Origin: Canna indica
Taxonomy: Eukaryota > Streptophyta > Magnoliopsida > Zingiberales > Cannaceae
NCBI GenBank assembly: GCA_034359265.1
Contig: CP136896.1
Span: 7,409,501-7,473,500, forward strand
Reading direction: 5' to 3'
Length of the DNA: 64,000 nt
This document shows, in pieces, positions 9,608 through 22,776 of this stretch. The position numbers were made by a program, and so were the translations under genes. The notes beneath the pieces are model-generated. The model was not told where the DNA came from, ran no database searches, and saw only the letters and a list, made by a program, of their open reading frames with translations. Numbering within the stretch: the stretch's first letter is position 1; each line of letters opens with the position of its first letter.

Positions 9608-12600
9608 ATGACGACCTCCCTTCTCGCTCCGCTGCCTCCTCTCCTTGCTCCTCCCCGACGCCCATCCATTTCATCCGTCTATCTCCATCCATCCATCATA
9701 GTCAAACCCCACCACATCCTCCTCTCACGCCGCTGCCCCTTCGCTCGCTCGAGCGCACATGGCGTCGGCACGCCAGGACTCGACGATTTACGCGATCGCC
9801 GGAAGGAAGAAAGCTTGAGATGGCTTACGTCTGCCCCGCCAGCCGTGAAGCGGCTGTTGTCGCCCATCCGTGCCGCAAGCGATCCCCTCGCGACCAGCGG
9901 CGGAGGTGGCGACGGCGAAAACGAACTTAGTCTGAGAGCGATCGTCGTGCGGGCCGGAGAAGTGCTGTCGATGGCGTTCCCTTTGTGGGTGGGGTTGGCG
10001 TGCCTTCTTGCACTCTGGCGGCCGTCGTCCTTCCACTGGGCCAACAAGAACTGGCAGATCCTTGGCCTCACCCTCACCATGCTCGGTCTCTCCCCCACTT
10101 CACATTTTTCGATTTTTCTTTGAATTTGCTGTAGTTTGAGGGAGATTTCGGATTCATATTTTCCTTTGTTATTTGGTATAGGTATGGGCATGACGCTGAC
10201 ACTCCAAGATCTGAGGGGTGCCCTTCTGATGCCCAAGGAGTTGGCTTCCGGTTTTATCCTCCAATACACGGTCTCCTCTACTAACCCTCTCTTCTCAGCT
10301 ATCTTCAGTTGTCACCTTAACATTCAGCTAATGATTTTGTTTCATTAGCTTTTGAATTTGAACGGTGCTCTTTCCCCCTCAATTCTTCGTTTAGTAGATG
10401 GAAAGTGAAGACCTCCTCTTTTCATCTCTCCATTTACTCATGTTTTGTGCTTCAATAGCATGTAGAATTTGCTATTTTAGAAGTTAAAGATCCAACAGAA
10501 ACGTATATATGACTAGGATTGGACAATTTTGGACCCTTCCATGACAATGGTTAAAGGACTCGGTTTCTCCTTAACAATTTTTATTTCCTCATATCCATCT
10601 TTTGTTCTAGAAGCATGTGATTTTTTATTGTACATGATGAATTCTGTCGTGCTTTCTTCAGTATTTCAATCCAATAAAAATGAACAGGATCCAATGTGTT
10701 ACAACGTGGAATAGGATTTTGCTGGCATAAAGATGAAATGAAAGCTTTTTATTAAAGCCAAAGAAATAAAAGAACAAAAAAAAGTCAGTGAATGGTGAAC
10801 TGGCCCATTCACAGAGAAGAAAAACTCCTATATACAAAAAACCATCAACACATGAAACCAACCCAGACACTATATCAACCCAACACCATTAAGTACAATA
10901 ATTAACTGAAATTAAAAAAAAGTAGTGCAAACTCGCTAATCCAGGTGAAGTGTCGGCGAGTATGTGGAAATAAGAATCATTGAAGTTGCTTTAGCGAAAC
11001 ACCTCTCATTGTTGAAGATCCTGCTGTTTCTTTCATTCCAAACTCCTCACAACCAAACCATTTTAGTGTAGAAAGATATTCACATGGGTCCTGACATAAA
11101 ACACAAGAAGCATTATCAATAATTTCATGTCTCTATGACTCTTTCGTGGATAGCCTTTTCTTTGACCATATCCACATGAAGAGTTTGATCTTAAGTGGGA
11201 GTTTGTTCTTCCAAATATAACTTGCCATGTGCACCAAACTCCTTGATAACTCAGCAGAGAATAAAAGGACCATGTAGAAAAGGATCTATCGTCCTGCCAT
11301 CTCCAGGAACTACCGATGGGTACATTGTGAAGAGGAGAAACTCTTTGTTGTGTAAGGATCAAAACTCCTGAACTACTGATTGACATTGTGATAGGAAATT
11401 GGTCAGTGTTTTTCCTCATCTTCCAACCTCCATAAAAATCTTGATTGGGTTCAAATCTTGAGCCAAGGGCCTCTTACTATTTTCTAAGTTCAATTGGCAG
11501 TGCCTAGACTGGGTAAATCCTTCCTGTCAGTGCAATGAGAAACAAAGTACTAGCTGCAGGGAGAAATGTTTAGGCAAACAATAGGGTAAAACAGAAAACT
11601 TAAAGGAATGACACTTGAAATAAGAGTGTTATTTATATAGGAAAATACTTAATAACTAATCAAGTCTTTAATCAAGCTTAGACCCTGATATTGTTAATCC
11701 ATAAATTCAAAACTTGAAATTTCAAATGCTTTGCTTTGCTTATTACTACTTGCACTTAAAACATTTAATTAGTTTCAGCATACGTTTCTGTTTACCTTTA
11801 AACCTAATGATCCTGTGTGATTTATTCTAGGTGATGCCTTTCTCAGGGTTCTTTATCAGCAAGCTTTTAAACTTGCCTTCTCATTATGCTGCTGGCTTGG
11901 TATTAGTTTCCTGCTGTCCTGGAGGTCTTTCTTCACATCTATTCCTTATGTTTTGTTTTGTTTCTGTAATGATTGTTAAGTAATAGACCATTATTTCTGC
12001 AGGCACGGCAAGTAATATTGTTACCTATCTTGCAAGGTAGATAACCGGGGAATAAAACTCATAACACATCTTTCAATAGTATAACAGAAGTTTGAAAGGA
12101 TTTCATTGTATTACAGGGGAAATGTTGCCCTCTCAGTGCTGATGACAGCAGCAAGCACCTTTGCGGCTGTGGTAAGGAAACTCTTCTATGCTACCTTCTT
12201 CTCTTATGCTTAATGCTTCACCAATAGTAAACATCCTAATGTCCAAATTTGCAGATAATGACACCTTTTCTTACATCAAAGCTTGCTGGACAATTCGTTG
12301 CAGTCGATCCAGTTGGGCTCTTCATGTCAACTGTTCAGGTGCAGCTGCAGTAAGCTCTTTCAATTGTTTGATTACTCTTGAACTATTGACAGCTCTTTAC
12401 ATTGTCTCATTACAGGTTGTGCTTGCCCCTGTGCTGGTGGGCGCTCTTCTGAACCAGTATTGCAATAGTCTAGTTGAGTTTGTTTCTCCAATAATGCCAC
12501 TAATTGCTGTTGGAAGTGTAGCAATGCTGTGTGGTAGTGCAATTGGTCAAAATGCCTCTGCTATCCTTTCTTCTGGTTTGCAAGTGGTGATCTCTGTTTG

Positions 12601-12939
12601 TTGTCTTCATGCCTCTGGCTTTTTCTTCGGTTATGTATTAGCAAGGATGCTTGGAATTGATGTGTCTTCCGCCCGCACTATCTCCATTGAGGTTGGCATG
12701 CAGGTAGATAATTTTTTGCTGCTTGTTAAGAGTATCATTATATTTTTTAAGCAATGAATTTGACATCCATTTTCACTGTGCAGAATTCAGTGCTTGGTGT
12801 AGTGCTTGCTGGCCAGCATTTTGACAATCCATTGACAGCGGTTCCTTGCGCGGTTTCTAGCGTTTGCCATTCAGTCTATGGCAGTGCATTAGCCGGAATC
12901 TGGCGTTCTATGACCCCCAAGACTGAAGTGAAGGATTAA
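9608..12939 (+). CDS. BASS1: Plastid sodium/metabolite cotransporter, BASS1-like (8 exons)
   Basis: Eight exons join in frame to 425 codons: 9608-10085, 10182-10270, 11831-11924, 12003-12036, 12117-12171, 12255-12338, 12416-12703 and 12784-12939, all with GT-AG introns. The first roughly 75 residues are rich in Ser, Arg and Pro and poor in acids, a likely chloroplast transit peptide. The rest is an SBF (bile acid:sodium symporter) domain of about nine hydrophobic segments. Visible family motifs include C-C-P-G-G-T-A-S-N, A-I-G-Q-N-A-S-A, G-M-Q-N-S-V-L-G and L-T-A-V-P-C-A-V-S-S. The last two point to BASS1 rather than BASS2 (pyruvate) or BASS5. The BASS1 substrate is not well established. Length fits Arabidopsis BASS1 (about 400 residues). 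The ATG is the first in a GC-rich exon. Intron 2 (1.56 kb) holds a LINE remnant. No frame damage is seen, so it looks functional. Confidence 0.93.
10735..11445 (-). pseudogene. LINE reverse-transcriptase 3' remnant in BASS1 intron 2
   Basis: On the minus strand one frame reads K-L-P-L-K-I-K-L-F-M-W followed by C-V-L-C-Q-D-P-C, the pattern of the zf-RVT domain near the end of plant LINE polymerases (K-I-K-F-F-x-W ... C-P-x-C). Adjacent coding is split among frames and contains stops, so the element is dead. It lies antisense within intron 2 and explains much of that intron's length. Ends are approximate and I saw no clear target duplication. Confidence 0.6.
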
Positions 12940-14630
12940 TTTCTTTCTGTTTATGCAGCCGTATCACAACCTTCTGCAAGCGGTATGAGTACCGGTTTTG
13001 CTCTAAAATATTTTTCTCTTAGCAGTCAATCGATTGAGGTTTGTTACTCCTTTCATTAAGACAATTATCCTTTTTCAATAACTAAAAAATTGATATGATG
13101 CACTCTTATAATTACTTTGAGCAAAAGTAGATTTTTTGAAGTTCTTCTGGCCTCTGATGCCACATATATATGATCTGAGACGCTTACTACCATGAGATTC
13201 ATGCTGCTACTTTCATTTGGTAATTGGACATTATAATGTAGCCGATCATATTGCAAAATAGTTGACTTATTAGCCAGTAACACTTTCTTATCTAGTTATT
13301 ACCTGCGTGTTATACACTAGTAAATTCTGCAAAAAATGCTAACTAATTCAGTCCAAAATAAAATTCATCGGTAATTCTTCTTATTAGTTATTGGTCCGTT
13401 AAAGAACAAAATGGAAGCTTTTATTGATACTAGATATTTTAACTTTTTTGTGCAGTTATTAGATATTTCAATCACAATTTACATCTAAATAATACTATGC
13501 ATTAAAGCAACTGATTCCAATGGGCGAGTGTTTAGCGAAGATAAAAGAAATGTTCTTAGTCATCAAAGTTATGATCACTAAATAAGTAAATAGTAAATGA
13601 GCAATCACTAATAAATTATGATTCTACAGAGTTCATCAATAGTTTGACCATCATAATTTTATTGGTTGGCTAAGAGAAGCATTTCGGCATCATTCACTAA
13701 CTGGCCTAGTGGTTGCTAACATTGTTTCTTATTAATTAGTCTACTAGTAGAATAATGCATATCAAAACATGGAACAAAAAAAAGGAAAAAAGAGCACTTC
13801 TGTACTGCCCAAAGTTCTGCATTAGAATAATGGTTGGCAAATGCAAATGCTCTAAACAACAATTCTTAATGGAAAATTTTTTCTTCTACCTACTCTTTTT
13901 TCTGACAATGATACAACTGAATCACTGTAATTTTGAAATTGCTTCGAAATTCATATGCCATTCCAACCAAATTCTTCAGAGTTTGGTGCGGATCCCTTGA
14001 TTTCCTAGGAGGAGGCTAATGGAAGAAGGGCAATGGAGAGATTAGCGTAGCAGAAGTAGGGGCTGGGAGTTATAATCGTGTTCTTCAAGTAAAAAACTGC
14101 ATCCACATCGCATCCAATTCGTATCCACACCATAAAAATAGATATGTATGCAGATATTGAAAAAGGATTGGATGTGTATGTGAGGATATATTTGCACCAC
14201 ATCTGATCCACATTTGCACAAATTATAGTAATACTCCAATAAATTATAACATATACAACATATGTTATACATTTAGGTAATTTTATAAGTTTTTGATAGT
14301 GTCTAGTGATTGGTCCACATATAAATTTTTGTAAAGATTTTTATAAATTTTATTAAATTAGTTTATTTAAAATGCAGTAAGAATGTGGATGTAGATATGG
14401 TGCTAATATTTGCATTTATATCTATATTCAGTGTGGTGTGAATATTGATTTTTGTAGATGTAGATGTGGATGTGCAACTTGATGCAGTGAATCCACTGGC
14501 ATCCCTAAAGAGATGCTCAGGAAGGTCAAACACCTATTGTTCAAAGACTTGGCCAAACAATTCTGATGTTTTGGTCATCAATCAAAATTCAAATGGAATC
14601 AATAGATAGAGTAGCTAATAGTTTTATACT
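12940..14630. other. Intergenic 3' of BASS1, no supported gene
   Basis: It contains the presumed 3' UTR of the transporter and AT-rich DNA. From about 14095 to 14500 short words such as ATCCACAT and GATGTGGAT recur on both strands, a reiterated-motif tract like the interiors of the hAT MITEs. It ends in GGCATCCCTA, but I could not match a left terminus or target duplication. Confidence 0.5.
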
Positions 14631-15156
14631 TAGGGGTGGAAACAGGCTAGGTCAGGCTTTCACCTTAACAGGCCAAGCTTATATGGTAAAAAATTGGCCT
14701 AGGCCTGGCCTGTGATCTATTATAGGTTAAAATTTTGGCCAGAGCCTAGCCTGTCCATTGGTTTGGCCTGGGGCCTGTGGCCTGTTTATGAAGCCTGCTT
14801 CTAATATAAAACTTGTTTATAAAATCTACTTCTAATATAAAATTTTGGTCTGGCTTGTGGCATGTGGCCTGTGTTTTATTAAATTAAAATAATATTAGTT
14901 ATTACATTAAAATAATTTTAATGTAAATACGTAATAAAATAATAATATTATATATATTATATATTTATATATACACCACCTTAACAGGCCCAAGCCGGCT
15001 TGTCAGGCTCAATAGGCTTTAAATTGAGCCTGGGCCTAGCCTGATAAGGAAAATCGACATATTTCAAAGCCTTAGCCTTGTTTTTTTTTTAAAATAGGCC
15101 AGGTCAAATACAGGCCACAGGCCCCTGGTAGGCCGCTTGGCCTATTTTCACCCCTA
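14631..15156. mobile_element. hAT-type MITE, GGCCTGG-rich interior, TSD TTTATACT
   Basis: It begins TAGGGGTGGAAACAGG and ends CCTATTTTCACCCCTA, an inverted pair. A perfect 8-bp duplication TTTATACT flanks it (14623-14630 and 15157-15164). The interior repeats GGCCTGGCCTG, AGGCCTAG and similar words. It encodes nothing. Confidence 0.9.
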
Positions 15157-15339
15157 TTTATACTACTTGTGTTGACAAGTTTTAATAAATTTACTGCAGT
15201 ACAGTTGATGAAAAATTTGCCCACATCACATATGTGGAGCAAACAACTACTTTGATCTAAAATCGTTGGAGCTTGGCAGGATTCCACGTAAGAATGACCT
15301 TTGGAAGCAACAAGTAAGCCTGTCAAGCAATCTAATCGA

Positions 15340-15790
15340 ACCTTTGGGCCTTGTTTGGATGAAGTGCAACATGATTTAGTAACGTATAGTATGATATTGT
15401 ATGGTATGGTACTGTCATTACTCTTATCCTGTTTGGATAGATGGTATGATATGATACGATTAAATGGTAGCAGTTCGGAGGAGAATAGAGTCTTAGATAA
15501 GCTGATAAAAAATAAAAAATAAAAATTTAATATGATATGGGTAAATAAAGGATATAAGAGGAATTATAAATTTTAATTAAGGGTATTTTAGAAATAAAAT
15601 TTTATCAAACCATGAGAAACCACCAAATTCATGGTTTAAAAATTTGACCAAAATTTATAATTTTTAAATCATGAGATTATCATCATAAATCATGACCATC
15701 ATTTGGAAGTCTTCCCAAATAAAAAATTGAATAATATCATATCATGTAAAATCATATCTATTTTACCATGAATAAACAAAGCATTGAAGA
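15340..15790. repeat. Probable MITE with GTATGATA/TCATAC-rich interior
   Basis: The left end GGGCCTTGTTTGGATG and right end ATGAATAAACAAAGCATTG form an imperfect inverted pair. The interior carries repeated ATGATATTGTATGG-like and ATCATATCATG-like words in opposite orientation. Boundaries and superfamily are uncertain. Confidence 0.4.
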
Positions 15791-15829
15791 GAAATAAAGC
15801 ATTGTACGACAACAAATAGTACTTGCAGC

Positions 15830-15902
15830 ATATGCAACAAATATGAAGTCTGTTTTAACTATAATATATGCAACAAATATGAAGTCTGTTTTAACTATAA
15901 TA
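15830..15902. repeat. 36-bp perfect tandem duplication
   Basis: The unit beginning ATATGCAACAAATATGAAG occurs twice in direct succession without mismatch, which suggests recent slippage or local duplication. Confidence 0.8.
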
Positions 15903-17459
15903 ATGTATTGTGTGGAGATCTGTGTTTAATCCTCACCTACAAGGAGGCATGAAAACTGGAAAACCACATGACTGGTGATATGAGGAAAAAAATACACATC
16001 ATCAATAAAAGGAATTCACATGCATCAGATATTGATTAACTGGAAAGAACACAATAAGAAGATACTTTTATAACATTTAGGACAAACGGCAAAGCAGGAT
16101 AGAAACGACTTGTCAATTATTACATAATTAATAATGCAAGTCAATTCTTTATATAAGAACGGGTTAATTTTTTTTGTTAAGTCGCTTCAGAAAAAGAAAT
16201 TTATGTTACCTGCATTACAAAATAAAAGAAATAAACGAGTCAGAAAATAGTGCTTACCCGGTTCTATGAATTAAAATGCGCTATGCAATAACATAGTGTT
16301 ATCAAATTAAAAATTTCCGACTTAATCCAACGTACTGTTTTAAGTATCTGATGGCTCTCAACATTTGCACTAGCAGTAAATTAGCCGGAAAACATCAACA
16401 GATAGTGTCCATAATATACCATGTCACCAGATGAAAATTTCATGACAAAATTATTACTAAGAAATATATTAGAAGAATATTTACGGTCATCATTGACGGA
16501 CAATAGTAAAATATCATAAGGGTCTATTTGATTAGCAAAATCAAACTGAATCGATTCGTTATCATTTGATTCAGTATTTTCATGAAACTGAATCGAAATC
16601 AGAATGAAAATGAAATCAGTTTTCTTAATAAAAATAAAAACACCATAATGTTATTTTCTATGATTTTAAGACTGTCGATTTCATTATCAAAATGCAGTGA
16701 CAACTTTGTAATTATAAATATTTTTTTTATAAAATTAATTAATTTAAAAATAAATTAAACTATATCTAATTTTTAAAAATAAAAATTATTATTTTCAACT
16801 CAAACTATTATCTTAAATTTATAAATTAATTAAATCAATTTATATCTAATTGACTCAAACTCAAATTTTAAATAACTCAATATTCTTAAAGTTGATCTAT
16901 TTAATGAATTCTACTCCAGCCTATGTTTGTGGTGCACTCGATATTTTTCTTGTATTTCTTTGATATTTCTGTAAATATATGCAACTTTAAATAATTTTTT
17001 TAATAATTTTTTTTAACGAAGCGACGTTGCATTTATATGCATTGATGTTAAGTTCTTCATTAAAATATAATTATTTTTCTTATGCAGTTTTGGAATTATA
17101 AATTAAAGGGTGAGAGCATTTGGAAGCTATGTTGAAAGATTTCATAACAAGCTAGCTACTTTTATTTTAGAAGACAATACTTAATCTACTTTTGTTGACT
17201 ATAACAAGCTAGCTATTGTGTACATAATATTTAATCTACTTTTGTTGATATTTACTAAGTTTGGATTAATGTTATATTTTAGTAGTTTAAATTTATGTAA
17301 TGTACTCTTGATTTAATATAAAAATATTTTTTAAATATTGATCTATGTTAATATTTCAGTATGACAAGCTGAGAACATACTTTTGTGATAATCTGAGATT
17401 AAACCTACTTTTGTATGACAGCTTTAAAATGCTCTCTTTAGTGATAGATCACAGTTTGA
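15903..17459. other. AT-rich intergenic DNA
   Basis: No gene or RNA is supported. The words AGGGTCTATTTGATTAGC near 16520 resemble a MITE start, and around 17140-17250 the phrase TTAATCTACTTTTGTTGA recurs. Nothing more can be assigned. Confidence 0.5.
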
Positions 17460-17799
17460 AAAAGCTATATAAGTATATATGATAACTAAACAATACTACT
17501 ATTGTAGAAACAAGTAATAGCGGTTTGAAAATGCTATATAAATATATATGATAACTAACTATTATTGCTACTCTAGAAAGAAGTAATAGCAGGTTATGAA
17601 TGCGATAACAAACTTATCATAACAGATACAAAAAGTTATAAAATAACATTCATATAGCATTCGCAATTGCGTTCCAAGAAACGCTATTGTAACCTCCCTA
17701 CATAAGATAGCATGGGATATGACAGCGTTCCAGTGAATGCTATACATTACTTACGATAGCGTCTAACACATGTTGTTAAAGACGATTATTGTTGTAGTG
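17460..17799. mobile_element. Fragment ending in a CACTA-type terminus
   Basis: It ends in GACGATTATTGTTGTAGTG, reading CACTACAACAA on the other strand, a typical CACTA end. The preceding 300 bp repeats ATAGCGT, GCTAT and TGCGATA words in the manner of a subterminal region. I found no matching left terminus, so this is a partial or unrecognised element distinct from the CAGCAACGGC family. Confidence 0.5.
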
Positions 17800-17894
17800 T
17801 ATCGATGATTGATATATAACCTTTTCTCTCTTTTTTCTATTAATTATTTATATTATATATTGGTCGACATTATTAATCAACGTTATATCTATAG

Positions 17895-18910
17895 ATGTCG
17901 CAAGCCCCAAGCTATCGTTCTAAGGCTCATTGAGCAGGACTAGCTCTGTCGCCGTCGCCACCGCTCGCGACAATTGCGCACCCCACCACCACTACCACCA
18001 TCGCATAAGCTATAGCACCACCACCACCATCAGCCGTGGCACCGGGACCTTTGACGTCCGTCGTAGTGCCACCACCACTACCACCACCGGCCCCGGTGGC
18101 TCGAGGTCATTGTAGGCCTTGTGGGCCTAATCGAGGGGGGGGGGGGGGCTCATGTACCTTCATCGACTGACCAACATCAGTAGATACGCTGCAGGTCTAA
18201 AGTAAGTATCAAAGTTTATTTATTATAATTATAAATTAATTAATTATTACTTATGTTGTTATACTTGAATTGTAGATTCGAGCAGGACGATGTTGCTCGC
18301 AACATCACTGTTATTATCAAGAGGTTCTTTCAGGAGTTGTGGCGTTCATGGACCCACGCGTCGAAGCATTCTCGGGATTTACTATGGTCTGTGTTCGAGG
18401 TACGTAGTTTATTAATTTTTTAGTTAATTGTATTAATATTTAAAATGATTGTATTACGTAACTTATTTTCTTTTTGTAGGCTTGATACACTTGGGATCCC
18501 GCCATTCAGGTCCAGGTGCAAGATGCTTGGGAAGCTTACTGTAAGAGACTTTTCAAGGATATCCTCCACCTAGCGGGGGATGAGGCGCAAGCGAGTGTAG
18601 GCAGTAACAGAGATGCGCCTATGGATGCAGTCAGGAGACACGAGCCCACCTCGATGCCGGCCGACGTATAGGATCGTCTATGCGGCATCTGGGCGTCAGA
18701 GGGGCGGTAGTATGCCTCCCAAGCGGCGCACCAAAACTAGATGACACTGATCGAAGGATCCCTCTCGCCCGATGGGTCAATCACATTTATCAGCAATGAG
18801 TGTCGATTGGTAAGTAATTTAATAATTGTTTTTATTATAAAAAACTAATTATGTTTATTTTATCGCAGGGGACGCGTGACGAGGCAGGGGACGCTCATCA
18901 AACTAATTAA
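17895..18910 (+). pseudogene. CACTA TNPA-like (Transposase_24) gene, broken
   Basis: Four exons can be traced: 17895 to about 18200, 18276-18399, 18480-18809 and 18869-18910, the last three bounded by clear GT-AG introns. The first exon is Ser/Pro-rich. The third encodes D-A-W-E-A-Y-C-K-R-L-F-K-D and A-S-V-G-S-N-R-D-A-P-M-D, typical of the plant Transposase_24 (Ptta/En/Spm) family, thought to bind the subterminal repeats. In-frame stops occur early in exon 1 and again in exon 3, so it is not functional. A G run lies near 18136. The matching 3' terminus is at 20062; the 5' terminus was not found. Confidence 0.7.
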
Positions 18911-20062
18911 GATTTGATGATTCATATTACACTTTGATGTATCATGTTTGATATTCATTTTAATTAAACATTGTAAACATGAATTTACATTTTTAATTAT
19001 TTTTTTAAAAATAACAAAATATACTTTTCTGACCGCCAATGGCCAAGCCGTCGCAAAAAGAAAACCATGCGACGACAAGTTTTCGTTGCAATTGGTCCAC
19101 GATTGCTTTTGCGATAGCTGCTGGCCGTCACTGTGGCAATCACAATATTTAATACTTGCGATGGTTAGGGGTGAGAAAAAAAAACCGGTTTTCCGGTTAA
19201 CCGGAAAACCGGTCCGAAATCGAATCGGTTTTTCCGATTAACCGAACCGGTTTTTCCGATTAACCGAACCGGTTTTTTCGGTTTCGGTTTTTTTTTTTGG
19301 AAAAATCGGTTTTCGGTTTCGGTTTCGGTCCGAAAGGTAAAAAGTCCACCGGTTTCGGTTAACCGACCGGTTGGATATAATTTATTAATTTTTAATTATA
19401 TATATATATATAATAATTTATAAATTATGAAAAATTATAAAAAATTATAAAATATTAAAAATATTAAAAAAATATTAAAAAATTTAAAAAATATTAAAAA
19501 TATTAAAAATATTTAAAAATATAAAAAAAAATATAAAAAAAATCAAAAAAAATCAAAAAAATATTTTAAAAAATCAAAAAATATTTTAAAAAATAAAAAT
19601 AAAAATATTAGTTTTTGTAGAACATTATTTTGGTTCAATGGTTTCACTTTTTTTTTTCTTTTTTCTCAATGAGAATTTGCTATTTATTTAGATTTTTCTC
19701 CATGGTTTGCATAATATTATTATGTTTGTATGTTAAAAAATTTTATTGGTTAACCGAAAATTATCGGTTAACCGAACCGAAAAAACCGAAACCGAAATAG
19801 CGATTAACCGAAGTTAATGGACCGGTTTACAGTTAATGATTTTGAAAAACCGAAGTTAATGGACCGATTTTTTTTTTTGCTAATGGACCGGTTAACCGGT
19901 CCATGCTCACCCCTAGCGATGGTTGGGGTTGTGATCATAGATTATCTGCGACCAATTCTTCTGGGACAGAGTTTTGCGACCACTTCATGACGTTGCAGAA
20001 GAGCTACGGCGACAGCTCTGCGATCGCTTTGGCCCTCGCAGACGATGATATTTTTGGTAGTG
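18911..20062 (+). mobile_element. 3' subterminal region and terminus of a CACTA element
   Basis: Short words such as GCGACGAC, TTGCGAC, TGCGATAG and CTGCGATCGC recur up to a terminus ATTTTTGGTAGTG, which reads CACTACCAAAAA in reverse. This is the 3' end belonging to the TNPA-like gene just upstream. A hAT MITE is nested inside it at 19166-19915. No 5' CACTACC terminus is visible, so the 3-bp target duplication cannot be tested. Confidence 0.65.
19166..19915. mobile_element. hAT-type MITE, ACCGGTT-rich interior, TSD GCGATGGT
   Basis: The ends TAGGGGTGAG and GCTCACCCCTA are inverted repeats, flanked by a perfect 8-bp duplication GCGATGGT (19158-19165 and 19916-19923). The interior is dominated by AACCGGTTTTCCGG-type words near both ends and an A/T tract of AATATTAAAA repeats in the middle. 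It lies inside a CACTA subterminal region and is therefore younger than that insertion. Confidence 0.92.
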
Positions 20063-21725
20063 AATTTGTTTCGAAATATTCATTCTGTTAAATAATTTTC
20101 AAAATGTAACATGTAAATATATTTCTAGATTGACAAACCAAACTGCCCCTAAGAGTTCGCAATTTGGACCTCTGCTGGACCACCGGAGCTAAATTGTATC
20201 CCTGTATGATGAGATGACTGTATCTCTGCTGGTCCAGTGCCTTAATAATTTTTTTTTATTTTAGTAGAAAAAAGAACTACTAAAATATCCATCATGAGCA
20301 CGTGACATTTAATCTCAATTTTTTTCCTAGATAAGAATAGGCATTATTTGGTCGATATAGTTCTCATAATGTGTAGTTATCTACATAGCAATCATTTGTT
20401 TCTTACTCAACTAGTTCAATACAATTATTACTCCAAAAAGATAAAGTCCAGCTTGGTTCGATCAACACATATGGCCCAGCCGAGCCATCGTGAACCTACG
20501 TGCCATATTCCAGGGTGTGCCCATCGATTGCAATTACGCGCGCCTGAATTCGGATGCCGGTATTATCGGGTAGAACAGGAAATTAGAGATTCCATCCATT
20601 AAGATTTGGCATACGCGGGAGTTGATTCATTGGCTCATTGCGACTGGAACCAGAAGAAACAATTAATAGAATACACATAGGGCTATCTGCAATAAGGCCG
20701 AGGCAGAGACGACACCGGTATCGGGTAACGAGTTTCGAACCCAGCAACAATGCTAGTTTGGAGGCTGGCGGCGCATGGGTGGTCCCACTGCCTTCGAGCC
20801 ATATGTATTTGGTATCGTGCATATGACCTGGATTGGACTCAGCTCTTTTTGATTAATTAGGTACACTGCATCCCTGTCGGATGGACAATAAAATTAAACA
20901 TGCGCCTACAAATAAATACATGAATAAATAAATCCTCCAAAAGACTTGGTAATAAATTATCCTCATTTAATTAATTAATTATCGCAACGTGACAATATAC
21001 ACATACTGAGTTCAGAGATTATGAATTTATACTCGTTTATATTCCGACAGCGATCTCAGGCATTGACGTTGACCAGATTCAAACAAAGGCCTGTTTGATG
21101 TTTTTAGTTCTACAGCAGATCGTGCTCCTGTTACAATTAGCATGAATAGAGTGCGTAGGCAGTGACGACTATTCGATTTAATTTTCTTATATAAAAAGGG
21201 TTAATGCAATATTTCTTATTCCTCAAGTTTTAATTTGAGGAATTTCCCGGAACAGAAACTGCTTTATTAGTTATTCCCAGATTCGGACCATGGAATCTTT
21301 TATATTCTAGGATCAGAATCATATTTTTAAAATTCTAACTTTGCTCTTTCATTTCACCTACCACCTGATGAGTTAATTTTAGTTTTCCTCCAAATTGACT
21401 CCTCTAAAAAAGACTACATATTCTCAATTAAAAGAATTTAACATTTGTCAACTTTTATTACTTTTATTACTGTAATTTTAATGCTTTAAAAGTTGAATGA
21501 CTAAAAATATTGTTTTATCAACTTTAATGGCATGTCCTTTCACTTGAGTGTTTTTTTCATCAAATTTAATGATTTTAAAAGGTTGAATATATTAATAAAA
21601 ACGAGTTACAGACTTTTCACGACTTCGTCAAAAATAAAAAACCATTAAGTGACTTTTCAAAATTTTTAAATCTTTCGGCAAATTTTTTTAACTAGCTACG
21701 GACTTTTGATAAAAACATTAGTAAT
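20063..21725. other. Intergenic, no supported gene
   Basis: This is mixed-composition DNA. Short open frames near 20350-20830 on both strands have no recognisable domain. The stretch 21600-21720 contains several ACGGACTTTT/GACTTTTCA words but no clear structure. Confidence 0.5.
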
Positions 21726-22400
21726 CTAAATTTTAGGGTGCTGAGGCCGAGGACAAGACTCGGTGAAAACCGAGCTAACGAGGGGCGCTTCGGGTTGTTG
21801 AGAGCGTGGGGTCCGAGTCTTCGATAGCATTGAAGCCGAGGACCATACTTTCACCGAGCTCGTGAGGAGCGCGATTCCAATAGTTGAGGGGGCGGAGCCC
21901 AAGTCTTCGATGACGTTGAGGTCGAGAACCAGACTCGATGACAAACGAGCGAGCTCGCGAAGAGCGTGCTTTGGGTCATTGAGGGCACAAGGCCCAAGTC
22001 TCCGATGGCGCTGAGGTCGAGGACCGGACTCAGAGAAAACTGAGCTCGCGAGGAGTGCACTTTCGGGTCATTGAAAGCGTGGGAGCTCGTTTAGTGGCAC
22101 TTATGGCCGAGGACCACACTCGGGGTTGTGCTTATTTAGAGTGAGCCGGACTCATAGGAGTCAGAGGCTGCATTTAGGGTCGAGGACCACATCTAGGGTC
22201 AAGCCGAGCTCTCAAAGAGTGTAAGGCAGGCTCGCGCCTGGGGTCATGCTTATTTAGAGTGAGCCGAACTCATAGGAGTCGGAGGCCGCATTTAGGGACG
22301 AGGACCTGACTCAGTATTGAACTGAGCTCGCGAGGAGTGTGCTTCGGGTCGTTTAGAGCGTGGGAGCTCCATTAGTGGCACTAATGGTTTGAGGATCACG
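21726..22400. repeat. Degenerate GC-rich array with GAGGTCGAGGACC motif
   Basis: A unit of about 90-110 bp recurs imperfectly with the order TGAGGTCGAGGACC...ACTC, GAGCTCGCGAGGAG and CAAGTCTTCGATG. Later variants near 22100-22310 carry TTATTTAGAGTGAGCC twice. It lies just beyond the integrase end of the minus-strand gypsy remnant, so it is likely non-coding 3' or LTR sequence of that element. Confidence 0.6.
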
Positions 22401-22776
22401 CTAGGGGTTGAGGAGTATTGATGCGCCGCGCAGGATGAGAGCTATCGTCGTTGTCTGGCAGTGTGCTTGTCGCAGGACCGTGAAGGTTCCTCCGTTATGT
22501 GCTAGAGGTAGTTGTAGATAATCTGGACGTACATAAAGAGATGTGCAAGAAGAGGAGAGGGCAGTATTATTAAGTAATTGTCAAATAATGGTACATTGAG
22601 TCCTACCGAGTGATGTGCTCAGCTTACACGTGATGGTGCCTTGTCAAAACCTTTCAGAGCTATGAGAGAAAATCGCAATGACGAAAAGAGAGTACACCAA
22701 CCATTTGTAATTTAAGGGAGATTGTTTAGTTGTAGTAGGCCCGTAAGGAGGCCACATTCAATGTTCATGGGAGTTC

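Noticed and set aside
14060..14515. Another hAT MITE
   Set aside because: The interior has reiterated ATCCACAT words and a CATCCCTA end, but the candidate left end (TAGGGGCTGGGAG) does not pair with it and no 8-bp duplication was found.
20348..20826. Possible small gene on either strand
   Set aside because: The frames overlap on opposite strands, with no motif, splice logic or composition shift to support either.
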